From Anaeromicropila herbilytica (GTDB lineage: Bacteria > Bacillota > Clostridia > Lachnospirales > Lachnospiraceae): a DNA stretch of 64,000 nucleotides. The DNA lies in assembly GCF_016591975.1 (NCBI RefSeq), contig NZ_AP024169.1, forward strand, positions 4,785,001 to 4,849,000. The letters are read 5' to 3'. The notes under the pieces are model-generated. The model was not told the DNA's origin. It saw only the letters and a program-made list of their open reading frames with translations, and made no database searches. The translations under genes and the position numbers were made by a program. This document shows, piece after piece, positions 44,103-53,623 of the stretch. Position 1 is the first letter of the stretch; the number at the start of each line of letters is the position of its first letter.

Positions 44103-44306
44103 ATTAATTTCCTCCTAGGATTGAATGATTATGATACGATAGGTTTTTTACCCTTCTTGTGTTACATTTTACATATAATTTATCTCTTTTATAACTATTC
44201 AGAAATTGCCCTGTAACTGTGAAAGCACTGAATTGTTACTATTTTTAATTGCTAACTTCATATGTTGCTAACTACATATGTAGCATATCTATATTCCTAT
44301 TATTTA

Positions 44307-44951
44307 TTACTCATTGATTCTCTTTAGAAAACCAGAGCAATGATTCCTTATATAATCCGAAAAGAATTGGATACTTGGTCCAGCAAGTAAAGCTGTTAAC
44401 ACTGTAACTACTCCAATTTTTCCACCTAATAATATTCCAATAATCAAAGTAACGATATCAAATGCTACTTTAACTTTTTTATATGGATGCTTCACTTTTT
44501 CTGATAGGATAAATACAGTGCCTGTCCAAGGATCTAGTCCAATATCTACTACTATAAATATTGCAATTCCTACAAATAACATAACACTACCAAGCACTGC
44601 AGAAGCGCCTCTTGTAAATAGATTAGTTGATAAATTTAATATCTCAAATAGTTTTGTTCCCATACTTATTGATGTTCCTAAACTAATGACATAAATAAAT
44701 GTACCAATGTGAATATACTTACGATCTGTAAAGAACACGACAATCATCAATACAATATTAACAATTGCTGATACAATACCAAATTGTTCTGGGGTAAAAT
44801 GTATTGTTTTACGTACCCCGTCGTATAATACAGAGATTGGGTCATTGCCAAGTAATGCCGCTGCATTAAATGCAATACCAACCCCTGCAAATAATAATCC
44901 AATAAATGCGATTACGATCTTAATTCCTAAATTTTTTCTCTTATTGTTCAT
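44307..44951 (-). CDS. YczE/YitT-like membrane protein in the deo operon
   Basis: 214 residues with about five membrane helices and 'GIAFNAAALLGNDPISVLYDGVRK' and 'IGLDPWTGTVFILSEK' motifs characteristic of the YczE/YyaS membrane family (function unsettled). The start overlaps the deoB end by 11 bases, showing translational coupling. A 204-base gap follows before deoD. The operon has no recognised nucleoside transporter, so a link to nucleoside or sugar-phosphate handling is possible but inferred from position only. Confidence 0.8.
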   Translation of the reverse strand: MNNKRKNLGIKIVIAFIGLLFAGVGIAFNAAALLGNDPISVLYDGVRKTIHFTPEQFGIVSAIVNIVLMIVVFFTDRKYIHIGTFIYVISLGTSISMGTKLFEILNLSTNLFTRGASAVLGSVMLFVGIAIFIVVDIGLDPWTGTVFILSEKVKHPYKKVKVAFDIVTLIIGILLGGKIGVVTVLTALLAGPSIQFFSDYIRNHCSGFLKRINE

Positions 44952-46116
44952 TCTCTAAAACCTGTTGTAAAAAGGTTGTTCCTTTCGTTTTTACAGGCAC
45001 GTTAAAATAATCAAGGATTGTCGCCGAGATATCGGAGAACGTATCTTTTGTTCCTAGATTAACACCTGCTTTTATTTTATTGCCATACATCACAAGTGGT
45101 GTGTATTCGCGGGAATGGTCTGTGGAAGGAGTTGCTGGATCACATCCATGATCTGCTGTAATCATAAGAATATCCTCATCTCCTAATTTTTCAAGGATAT
45201 TAGGTAGCTTTTCATCAAAATAAGTCAATGCTTTTGCATAACCATCAACATCATTACGATGACCATATACCATATCAAAATCTACAAGATTAATAAAGCA
45301 TAATCCGTTAAACTCTTCGTCCATAAGTGCAATTGTTTGCTCTATTCCATCTGCGTTGTCTTTTGTACGAGTCATCTTAGTAACTCCCTTACCAGCGAAG
45401 ATATCATTAATCTTACCAACTGCAAGAACATCATATCCTTCTTCTTTTAGCTGATCTAACATTGTAATCTGAGGTGGCATTAAGGAATAATCATGACGTC
45501 TTGAAGTACGTTTATAATCTGGATAAGCTCCTTCAAATGGTCTAGCAATAACACGTCCAACACCATATTTTCCAGTACATATTTCTCTTGCAATTTCACA
45601 ATAGCGATATAATTCATCAATTGGCACAATATCCTCATGTGCAGCAATCTGGAATACACTATCTGCAGATGTGTAAACAATTAATGCTCCTGTTTCCACA
45701 TGTTCTTTACCATAATCTCTTATTACATCAGTTCCTGAATATGGTTTATTACATATCACCTTATGCCCTGTACGTTTTTCAAACTCATTTAATAATTCTT
45801 CTGGAAATCCTTCTGGAAAAGTTGGAAGCGGTTCCTCTGAAACAATTCCAGAAATCTCCCAATGTCCAATTGTTGTATCCTTACCTTTAGAAGCCTCATG
45901 CATTCTAGCAACTGCTCCTGTTGGATTATCTATACCTTCCCCGCAGTCCATCCCGTCAATATTAAAGAATCCTAATTTTTTCATATTAGGCATTGAAAAA
46001 TACTTACTTGTAGATGCTGCTTTAATTGTATTACTTCCTTCATCTCCATAGGCTTTTGCATCTGGCATTTCGCCGATACCAACGCTATCAAGAACGATTA
46101 AAAATACTCTTTTCAT
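44941..46116 (-). CDS. deoB: Phosphopentomutase
   Basis: 391 residues. Interconverts (deoxy)ribose-1- and -5-phosphate. Alkaline-phosphatase fold metal motifs: 'LIVLDSVGIGEMPDA' near the start, 'GKDTTIGHWE' with the phospho-threonine region, and 'LMITADHGCDPATPSTDHSREYTP' near the C-terminus. AAAGGAG before the ATG. First gene of the operon deoB-yczE-like-deoD-deoC-cdd-pdp. Confidence 0.97.
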   Translation of the reverse strand: MKRVFLIVLDSVGIGEMPDAKAYGDEGSNTIKAASTSKYFSMPNMKKLGFFNIDGMDCGEGIDNPTGAVARMHEASKGKDTTIGHWEISGIVSEEPLPTFPEGFPEELLNEFEKRTGHKVICNKPYSGTDVIRDYGKEHVETGALIVYTSADSVFQIAAHEDIVPIDELYRYCEIAREICTGKYGVGRVIARPFEGAYPDYKRTSRRHDYSLMPPQITMLDQLKEEGYDVLAVGKINDIFAGKGVTKMTRTKDNADGIEQTIALMDEEFNGLCFINLVDFDMVYGHRNDVDGYAKALTYFDEKLPNILEKLGDEDILMITADHGCDPATPSTDHSREYTPLVMYGNKIKAGVNLGTKDTFSDISATILDYFNVPVKTKGTTFLQQVLENEQ

Positions 46117-46177
46117 ACTTTTTCTCCTTTCGTATTTTTATAACGATAAGCAATTATAAAATTCCAATAATGTTGCT

Positions 46178-46211
46178 AAGATAGAATAAAAATATAATAT
46201 TATTCTATCTT
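46178..46211. promoter_or_regulatory. Inverted repeat in the deo operon leader
   Basis: AAGATAGAATA / TATTCTATCTT, perfect 11-bp arms, 12-base AT-rich spacer, 62-95 bases upstream of deoB. Could be a repressor operator or an mRNA hairpin. A TATAAT further upstream (46302-46307, minus strand) may be the promoter. Confidence 0.4.
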
Positions 46212-46380
46212 AATTTGTACTCATTAACTTAATTTAAGCCACTCTCAAATATATCTATTCTATAGATTAGTAGTGATTATAATATTTATTAGTGGAACTG
46301 TATTATACCTCATTTTACCACTAAAATCTAGTGATTTTTCGTATTTTACCTTGAAAGCCTTTTAACTAATGACCCTTAAA

Positions 46381-47496
46381 TTAGATTAAATTTTCAGGAT
46401 TCAAACATTTCAATTCGTCTACAACAAATAGGCCATCCTTACGAATTAATACATCATCAAAGAACATCTCTCCGCCGCCAAATTCAGGTGTTTGGATGCA
46501 TACCAGATCCCAGTGAATACTAGAATGATTTCCATTTGGCGCATCATCATAGCAGTTACCTGGTGTGAAGTGGAAGGATCCTTTAATTTTTTCATCAAAT
46601 AAAGTATCTTTCATAGGTTTTGTAACATATGGATTAACTCCAATTGCAAATTCTCCAATATATCTTGCACCTTCATCTTGATCAAATACATCGTTAATAC
46701 GTTTTGAATCATTGGCTGTTGCCTCTATAATCTTTCCGTCTTTAAATGTTAATTTAATTTGTTCAAATGTAAATCCTTGATATATACTTGGCGTATTATA
46801 GGATAGAGTTCCATTTACAGACTCTCTAACTGGTGCTGTAAATACTTCACCATCAGGAATATTGCAATCACCAGCGCATGGAATAGCCGGAATTCCTTTG
46901 ATTGAGAATGTCAAATCAGTTCCTGTACCAACAATTCGAACTTTATCTGTTCTTTGCATATAATTCACTAAGTTCTCCATTGCTTTCCCCATCTTAGAAT
47001 AGTCAAGATTACATACGTTAAAGTAAAAGTCTTCAAATGCTTCTGTACTTGTACTAGATGATTGAGCCATGGAACTATTAGGATAACGAAGCACTACCCA
47101 ACGAGTCTTTGGCACACGAACCTCATGATGAACTGGAGTAGAATAAAATTCACTGTATAATTTCATTTTTTCAGCTGGAACATCCGATAATTCAGTAATA
47201 TTATCGCCACCTCTGATTCCAACATAACAATCCATTTCATTCATTTCTTTTGCATCGATTTCAGCCATAAGTTGTAATTGTTCTTTGGTACAGTTTAATA
47301 GTACTTCTCTTAATACTTTATTATCTGTAAAGTGAGGAAATGGCACTCCTCCAGCAAGATATACTTCTTTAATTAATTGTCTGGCAATATCTACCGTATC
47401 ATTACCAAAGTAATGAATATATACTTTTTCACCTTTTTTTACTTTCATTGAGTAATTTACCAAGTTCTTAGCTAGTACTTTAACTCGTTCATCCAT
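46381..47496 (-). CDS. Aminopeptidase, M29 (PepS/AmpS) type
   Basis: 371 residues, cytoplasmic. Metal-site regions of family M29 are visible: 'IPDGEVFTAPVRESVNG' (first Glu), 'IGEFAIGVNPY' (second Glu), 'HFTPGNCYD' and 'SIHWDLV' (His, Asp). The N-terminal 'VKKGEKVYIHYFG' domain is also typical. Removes N-terminal residues from peptides. It lies 22 bases after the large secreted-protein gene and ends the three-gene series starting with the methyltransferase. AAGAAGGATG before the ATG. Confidence 0.9.
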   Translation of the reverse strand: MDERVKVLAKNLVNYSMKVKKGEKVYIHYFGNDTVDIARQLIKEVYLAGGVPFPHFTDNKVLREVLLNCTKEQLQLMAEIDAKEMNEMDCYVGIRGGDNITELSDVPAEKMKLYSEFYSTPVHHEVRVPKTRWVVLRYPNSSMAQSSSTSTEAFEDFYFNVCNLDYSKMGKAMENLVNYMQRTDKVRIVGTGTDLTFSIKGIPAIPCAGDCNIPDGEVFTAPVRESVNGTLSYNTPSIYQGFTFEQIKLTFKDGKIIEATANDSKRINDVFDQDEGARYIGEFAIGVNPYVTKPMKDTLFDEKIKGSFHFTPGNCYDDAPNGNHSSIHWDLVCIQTPEFGGGEMFFDDVLIRKDGLFVVDELKCLNPENLI

Positions 47497-47518
47497 GTTT
47501 CATCCTTCTTTCATCTCA

Positions 47519-50056
47519 TTATTTATAATAACTAACAAATATATTACCTTCTTGTTCAAAAATCTTTGATGCATCATTTAGCCCAATCTTCCTTGTTTCC
47601 ATTCTGCTTGGATCTATTACAGTAATGTTAAACTCATCATAAGCTGTTATTAGAACTGCATGTTCATCATCTTTCATTGCAATGATTGGATACCCTTTAC
47701 TAACATAGTATAATGCTTCATCTAAGCTCGCACCTGTTAGGTTAATTGGATTCTCCTTTATATTGTCTTTTAAGGTCTCATACATAGATTCCTTACTACT
47801 CTTCAATTCAGAAACATCAACCTCTTTCCTAGAATACGTTAACAACATTTTAAGACATGCTGTAATGCTATTTACATTTTCACTTACATATACAGGTGTG
47901 ATACCAGATAAACTTCTTCTAGTATCTTTCTCTCCTCTTTCCCAGATAGGTTTTTGCATTTTATTTAGCACTACACCAAATTGATTATCTGCTTTCTTAA
48001 TTGCATCTCCTGCATTATAATAAGTAGCAATGATTTCACCCATGGCATTAACATAATATTTGTCTTCTATTCGAGTGGTTTCCTCTAAATGAAGAGCGGT
48101 TTCGTCATTAATTACAGTATTAAGCGTACTTGATACTTGAGGATACTTATTAAATGTAAAAGTATTTGGTAGTTCGATGACAGCTTCCTCTAACAGATCA
48201 TCTGTTGAAACTTTTGATACCAAAAAAGATTCTTTCGTAGTCTTTGCTTGGTTTAAAATATAGTCTGACTTAACATGTTCATAGGATGGTTTATCAGATG
48301 ATTTCTTAACCCTCGATAATTCTATAATATTATCTTTTACTGTAGAATTAATTACATAAAAACCTTTCTTTTCATAGTTCATTAAAGAATTGCCATCGAT
48401 ATCTACAATTTCAACTTTATATAACGGAACTAGGGTACTACCATTCACATCGGTTGTTATGTCATTCGTTTTTGCATATCCAAATATAATATTTGCATTT
48501 ATCGTTCCTAATATTTTAATATTTTCATTATTATTCGCTTCAATTATATTTTGCTTTCCTGTTTCTAAGTCCATTATAATTATTTTCTTAGTTTTTTTAG
48601 CATTGTTATTATCCTGCCAAGATATAAATTTTCCTTGCTTCGAGAAATACAGATTATTATTGTTAATATTAGAAGCAATCTCAGTTAATTTTCCAGATAC
48701 AATGTTATAACTATAAATATTTTGATCAATAGAGAAATAAAATACTTTGCCTCGGTTAACATAGCTAAAACAATCTAGATTCTCTTTTAATAATTGATAT
48801 GGAATATCTACTGGAATATATACTTGTTCCTCAATTCGATTCTCTTTACTATAATATTTGTATAGAATAATAGCAATTTTGCCCTCATAGTATCCACTAT
48901 TCATGTACCCATATACCATGAAGTCGATATCTCCGTTATCATCCATGCCTAAGATTCTTGTATTATGCTGATCATAATTTGCCCTTACATCACTTTCCTT
49001 ATTATCCGCAAACGAGAATACATCAACCATTTTATTGTTTGTCAAATCGTAATACCATAGACACCCATCTTTTACAAAAGCGAATTTTGTATTATCAGCA
49101 CTTGAAGTAATATTAAAGTCATTTTGATTTGATATTCCTATCTTTAACTTGTTACTTGATAAATTGGATAAGTTAATATCAAATATGGATTCCATGGTTC
49201 TATCATAATTCAGCAAATACATACGCCCTTCTGTATAACGAACGCGATACATTTCCTTCACATTATAATAAGCTTTTTTCTTATCCTTATTGGTCTCAAT
49301 TTTATATTTTAATTCAATTGTACTCACATCTGCATTGGTTTCCTTTATAGTAGGTACAATCTCACCCACTACTTTAGGATTTAGATTTTTAAAACTAACC
49401 AATTCAAAACTAGAATTAATATCAACATGCGCTAAACTATTATTCTGCCTTGTAACATCTGGCTCAAGATAGATAATCATGTCACTTGCCTTTTTCTTAT
49501 CTAAAATGCTGTTATGAAAGTTCATGATAAAATCTAGGTTTTCCTTTAAATGAGAATTCTCTATATATTTAATTCTTGTATAATAATGAATTTTCTTACT
49601 CGTATTTGTAACTGCTGTTATTTCTAACGAATATTCTGTATTTCTTTCAAGTTCAGCTTTTAACCTGATTTTAGCTAGTTTTTTCCCCTTATTTTTCTCT
49701 AGCGCTGCAATAGAACCAGAATCCAATAGCTTATTATCTGAGATTTCACTTACTTCATAATTAATTTTCTTAATATCATAGTTCTTCTCATCTAATATAG
49801 CTTCCAATGTACGCTCTTCGCCAATTGGCGTAATGGATTCTCTAATTAAATTTGCTTCAATATTCGAGCTATATCCATGAAGTTGATTGATTACTTCATC
49901 CCCTGATTGAATTGACAGAATAGGAAAAGTCTCCTCACTCATTTTAATTGTCTTTGTCTTTTTGACGGATTCGCCTTGAATATTACTCTCAAAATAAACA
50001 AGCGCACCAATAAATACTGTTACTAATATAATTACTCGATAAACATGCTTTAACAT
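47519..50056 (-). CDS. Large membrane-anchored protein with degenerate C39-like C-terminus
   Basis: 845 residues. One N-terminal membrane helix (about 5-22) and then an extracytoplasmic part. A beta-rich region (30-280) precedes a WD40/TolB-like propeller pattern (about 290-560, repeated 'YYDL...', 'IYSYNIVSGKL', 'IIIMDLETGK'). The C-terminal domain (about 735-845) matches C39-type papain-like proteases ('SKGYPIIAMKDDEHAVLITAYDEFNITVIDPSR' gives His and Asp). At the expected 'CGP' cysteine position the sequence reads 'VNSITACLKMLL', so the nucleophile appears replaced or shifted. Function unknown. Confidence 0.7.
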   Translation of the reverse strand: MLKHVYRVIILVTVFIGALVYFESNIQGESVKKTKTIKMSEETFPILSIQSGDEVINQLHGYSSNIEANLIRESITPIGEERTLEAILDEKNYDIKKINYEVSEISDNKLLDSGSIAALEKNKGKKLAKIRLKAELERNTEYSLEITAVTNTSKKIHYYTRIKYIENSHLKENLDFIMNFHNSILDKKKASDMIIYLEPDVTRQNNSLAHVDINSSFELVSFKNLNPKVVGEIVPTIKETNADVSTIELKYKIETNKDKKKAYYNVKEMYRVRYTEGRMYLLNYDRTMESIFDINLSNLSSNKLKIGISNQNDFNITSSADNTKFAFVKDGCLWYYDLTNNKMVDVFSFADNKESDVRANYDQHNTRILGMDDNGDIDFMVYGYMNSGYYEGKIAIILYKYYSKENRIEEQVYIPVDIPYQLLKENLDCFSYVNRGKVFYFSIDQNIYSYNIVSGKLTEIASNINNNNLYFSKQGKFISWQDNNNAKKTKKIIIMDLETGKQNIIEANNNENIKILGTINANIIFGYAKTNDITTDVNGSTLVPLYKVEIVDIDGNSLMNYEKKGFYVINSTVKDNIIELSRVKKSSDKPSYEHVKSDYILNQAKTTKESFLVSKVSTDDLLEEAVIELPNTFTFNKYPQVSSTLNTVINDETALHLEETTRIEDKYYVNAMGEIIATYYNAGDAIKKADNQFGVVLNKMQKPIWERGEKDTRRSLSGITPVYVSENVNSITACLKMLLTYSRKEVDVSELKSSKESMYETLKDNIKENPINLTGASLDEALYYVSKGYPIIAMKDDEHAVLITAYDEFNITVIDPSRMETRKIGLNDASKIFEQEGNIFVSYYK

Positions 50057-50083
50057 GAATTCACTTCCACTTTCTTAATATTC

Positions 50084-51247
50084 TTATCTTTCCTCTTGAA
50101 ACAACTGATATAAAGTTGGGTTTACGCCTAAAAACTGAATCGTATTCTCATACTCTTTATAATCTTTTTTCTTATTTTTATCCGAACGAACCCCACGTAT
50201 TAATATATTTTTAGGTGTATGTTCCATATCTATAAATTCTAATATCTGCGTTTTATATCCCATAATCTCTAACAGATTTGCTCTTAGAGCATCTGTATAT
50301 AACGCTGCAGTTCTCTCTTTAATTAATCCATATTGAAAGATTGATTTTAACTCATTTGCTTGCATTTGATTATTCAATTCATGTTGACAACAAGGCACAG
50401 ATAGGATTACGCTTGCATTCCATTTAACAGCCTTGTATAACGCATAATCCGTAGCCGTATCGCAAGCATGTAGACTAACTACCATATCAACATGATTAAC
50501 ACCCTCATAAGAAGCAATATCACCCTGCAAAAAGTTTAATTTATCATATTGATACTTATCTCTTAATGCATTACAAGTACGTATTACATCTTCTTTTAAG
50601 TCTAAGCCAATTACATTAATATTGTAGTTTTTAAGTTCTTTCAAATAATAATACATAGCAAATGTTAAATAGGATTTGCCACATCCAAAATCAATAATGG
50701 TTAATTCACGTTCTTTATCAAGGCTTGGTAGGATATCTTCTACAAACTCTAAAAAGCGATTAATCTGTCTGAATTTATCATACCTTGCCTTAACAATTTG
50801 TCCTTCTTTCGTCATGACATTAAGATCCACTAGAAATGGAACTGGGATTCCTTCTTTGAGAATGTATTGCTTAGTACGATTATGTTCTAGATTTTGTTTC
50901 ATTGTTACTTCACTGTCTTTAATAGTTTTATTTTTAATTGTAACGGTTCCTTTTTTGCTTACTAGTATAGTGATCAGATTTGATTTCGTCTTAATTTCAG
51001 CTTGTTTAAATAATCCATCTAAATAAAATTGTATCTTTTGGACAATCTCTTCTTTTTTATAATTATTATGAAGTACCTTTTTTCCAATATATTCTGATGT
51101 TTGAAATAAAAGTTCCTCTTTTTTTAAAATTGGACGTATCTTAACTTTTAAGATATCTTCTTTTTTCGTTGAATTACTAATAATCACTTGAATTAAGTCT
51201 ATTGTACAGTATTTATTTAAAATTTCTTCTATATTATTCATTCTCAT
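50084..51247 (-). CDS. SAM-dependent methyltransferase (Methyltransf_32 / METTL25-like)
   Basis: 387 residues. N-terminal region of about 170 residues without recognised motifs, then a class I methyltransferase fold: 'IIDFGCGKSYLTFAMYYYL' (motif I), 'VIGLDLKEDV', 'VDMVVSLHACDTATDYAL' and 'SVPCCQHEL'. These are the signatures of the PF13679 family, whose substrates are mostly unknown (RNA or protein). Start at the ATG 4 bases after AAGGTT. A second ATG two codons later is equally possible. 27 bases before the large secreted-protein gene. Confidence 0.85.
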   Translation of the reverse strand: MRMNNIEEILNKYCTIDLIQVIISNSTKKEDILKVKIRPILKKEELLFQTSEYIGKKVLHNNYKKEEIVQKIQFYLDGLFKQAEIKTKSNLITILVSKKGTVTIKNKTIKDSEVTMKQNLEHNRTKQYILKEGIPVPFLVDLNVMTKEGQIVKARYDKFRQINRFLEFVEDILPSLDKERELTIIDFGCGKSYLTFAMYYYLKELKNYNINVIGLDLKEDVIRTCNALRDKYQYDKLNFLQGDIASYEGVNHVDMVVSLHACDTATDYALYKAVKWNASVILSVPCCQHELNNQMQANELKSIFQYGLIKERTAALYTDALRANLLEIMGYKTQILEFIDMEHTPKNILIRGVRSDKNKKKDYKEYENTIQFLGVNPTLYQLFQEER

Positions 51248-51499
51248 TTAACCTTGTTATCCTAATTTTATTTTTATGTTTTATTTCATTGGCCTTTATA
51301 TGGCCTACAAATAAAGAGTTTACCAAATAAATGTATTCCATACTATTCTAACGGCTTTTTTTAAAATCTACAACTATATATTTATTAATATTATCTTAAA
51401 ATATCACTAAATTAAAAAATGTGTAGTCAAACTTCATTCTATATACTTCGAAACAAACGAAATGCTTGATATAGGTTTTAATTTCCTGTAAATAAAAAA
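51248..51499. other. Intergenic, no gene seen
   Basis: About 250 AT-rich bases upstream of the methyltransferase gene. It should hold that promoter. Nothing else recognised. Confidence 0.4.
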
Positions 51500-51544
51500 C
51501 TCTTATAATTAAAAATCGTTACTATCGACTTTTAATTATAAGAG
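51500..51544 (-). terminator. Strong terminator after the zinc-ribbon membrane protein
   Basis: A 19-bp stem with a single mismatch (CTCTTATAATTAAAAATCG with CGACTTTTAATTATAAGAG, 7-base loop) and a T6 run on the minus strand. Confidence 0.9.
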
Positions 51545-51575
51545 CACATTCAATTTGTGTATTACATTTTATTTA

Positions 51576-52556
51576 TTAGATTTCATTTACCTTTTCTTCG
51601 GTTGCTACATAACTATCTACATAATTTAAATTAGGAGTAAGTGTCTTACTAATCTCTTCCGCACTACTAACAATCGAGTGATTGGTGGTAGAAATCTGGC
51701 TCCATGTAATTATAATTCCAATAATCACAAATATAAAACTTGTAATAGAATCAGAATTAAAGAATACTTCTTTAAATGCCTCAGGTGTTTTCATCATATC
51801 TAAGCAAGTAGTGAAACTTTCTTGAATCGTAAATCCAAATTGATCTACAACCATCATTACAGTAACTGCAAATTCAATAAAAAATACCGCAATAATCGAA
51901 ACTAACATTGTAATAACTACACAAACTTTATTTAACTTTCCTCTTAATAACTTATATCCATAATAAGTACAAAGAGGGATTAACGCAAATAGTACTGCAT
52001 AAATTTTATTTGCCCATAGGATACTTAATATATTAGGAACGGAACCAACGACACCACCTAGCAATGCACCGATCAATCCTGTGAAATAATTCCCCGATAA
52101 TTCATTTTTTTCTGTCTTCTCTTTGATTCCAACTTGATAATTTTTTACACATTTTGCGTGAACTGGTTGATATCCTTCACCCATCAATGCATAGGAATCA
52201 CATTCTGAACTACCGCATATTGGACAAGCTGTCTGTGGCATGATTCCAAGTTCTTGTAGTGCTTTAACAACTTTCGTAGTAGCATTATCGTATTTTTCTT
52301 CAAACTTTTTATCTTTTAACGAAAAATTAACCTTCACACTGTTTTTACCCAAACCTGCGTATCCAAGTTTGCTTAATGCTTTCATTACTTTTCTCGTAAC
52401 CTTACCATCAATACTATACGTAATCGAAGCCTGTGAGCTGCTATTGGCTGCTTTGGTTATCATAACTGGGTAACCTTCAATAACTCCTAACATTGCACTT
52501 TCATATTTTTGAAACCCTTTTCTACTTAATAATTCTTGTAACTCATCAAACCTCAT
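51576..52556 (-). CDS. Membrane protein with zinc ribbon, unknown function
   Basis: 326 residues. N-terminal soluble domain (1-105) of mixed alpha/beta pattern, then a four-cysteine ribbon 'CPICGSSECD...C' (about 110-135). Four membrane helices (about 155-280, one starting LIGALLGGVVGSVP) and a short tail follow. The glycine-rich first helix recalls small-channel or DUF-type clostridial proteins, but no family is assigned. AGGAGG before the ATG. 136 bases after proC. Confidence 0.65.
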   Translation of the reverse strand: MRFDELQELLSRKGFQKYESAMLGVIEGYPVMITKAANSSSQASITYSIDGKVTRKVMKALSKLGYAGLGKNSVKVNFSLKDKKFEEKYDNATTKVVKALQELGIMPQTACPICGSSECDSYALMGEGYQPVHAKCVKNYQVGIKEKTEKNELSGNYFTGLIGALLGGVVGSVPNILSILWANKIYAVLFALIPLCTYYGYKLLRGKLNKVCVVITMLVSIIAVFFIEFAVTVMMVVDQFGFTIQESFTTCLDMMKTPEAFKEVFFNSDSITSFIFVIIGIIITWSQISTTNHSIVSSAEEISKTLTPNLNYVDSYVATEEKVNEI

Positions 52557-52692
52557 CTTATCCTCCTAGTACAATCGTAATTGACTTCTTTTATCCCTTA
52601 CCATTATACGGATATCTATCTATATAGCAAGAAGATATAGGAAAAATAGTTCTAAAATACTACTATCTTCCACATATGACCCTTGCAATATA

Positions 52693-53493
52693 TTATAACT
52701 CTCTTGCCTTCTTTGTACATGCTTTCATTGCTTCAATTACACTACTACGAAATCCTTTTTCCTCTAATACACGAATTGCTTCAATGGTTGTGCCACCAGG
52801 AGAACAAACCATGTCTTTTAATTCTCCTGGATGTTTCTTAGTTTCAATTACCATTTTTGCACTCCCTAGTACAGCACTTGCAGCAAACTCATATGCAAGA
52901 TTTCGAGGCATTCCATCAGCTACCGCTGCATCTGCCATAGCTTCAATAAATAGAAAGACATATGCTGGGGAACTTCCACTTACTGATACTACTACGTCCA
53001 TCAGATCTTCTTTCACTACAGCGGCTTTTCCAAACCCATTTAAGATTCTACATACTTCTTCTAATTCCTCTGCAGTTACGTTATTATTTTTACATACTCC
53101 GGTCATTCCTTCTAGCACTAATGCAGGGGTATTCGGCATCGTTCTAACAATTTTGACCTCTTTTCCAAATAAATCACCTAGCCAATCTACTGTTTTTCCT
53201 GGTGCAATAGAAACAATAATTTGATTGTCCGTTATCTTCTCACGAATCTCATGAATGACAGTTTCATAATATTGTGGCTTTACAGCTAAAAAAATAATAT
53301 CCGAATTTTCTACTACCTGTAAGTTGTCTTTTGTCGTCTTAATTCCAAACTGTTCAGAGACCTTAGCCACTGTACTATCCGATACTGCTGATGCAATTAT
53401 TTGTTCCTTCATAAGAATACCATTCTTAAGAATGCCACCAATCATTGCTTTTGCCATATTGCCACATCCTATAAAACCTAACGTTACATTCAT
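52693..53493 (-). CDS. proC: Pyrroline-5-carboxylate reductase
   Basis: 266 residues. Last step of proline synthesis: NAD(P)H reduction of pyrroline-5-carboxylate. N-terminal Rossmann 'LGFIGCGNMAKAMIGGIL', 'FLAVKPQ', 'RTMPNTPALVLEGMTG' and C-terminal 'ELKDMVCSPGGTTIEAIRVLEEKGFR' are diagnostic. GGAGAGG before the ATG. No other proline gene nearby. Confidence 0.97.
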   Translation of the reverse strand: MNVTLGFIGCGNMAKAMIGGILKNGILMKEQIIASAVSDSTVAKVSEQFGIKTTKDNLQVVENSDIIFLAVKPQYYETVIHEIREKITDNQIIVSIAPGKTVDWLGDLFGKEVKIVRTMPNTPALVLEGMTGVCKNNNVTAEELEEVCRILNGFGKAAVVKEDLMDVVVSVSGSSPAYVFLFIEAMADAAVADGMPRNLAYEFAASAVLGSAKMVIETKKHPGELKDMVCSPGGTTIEAIRVLEEKGFRSSVIEAMKACTKKAREL

Positions 53494-53623
53494 ATTTTTA
53501 ACCTCTCCATTTCGTTTTTAATTATCATACCGAATATTTATCCATTTTACAATAACCTATTCTGTACACCATATTTAATTTGTTGCATATATTAGTTAAT
53601 GAAAATAACTTTAAGGAGAACTT

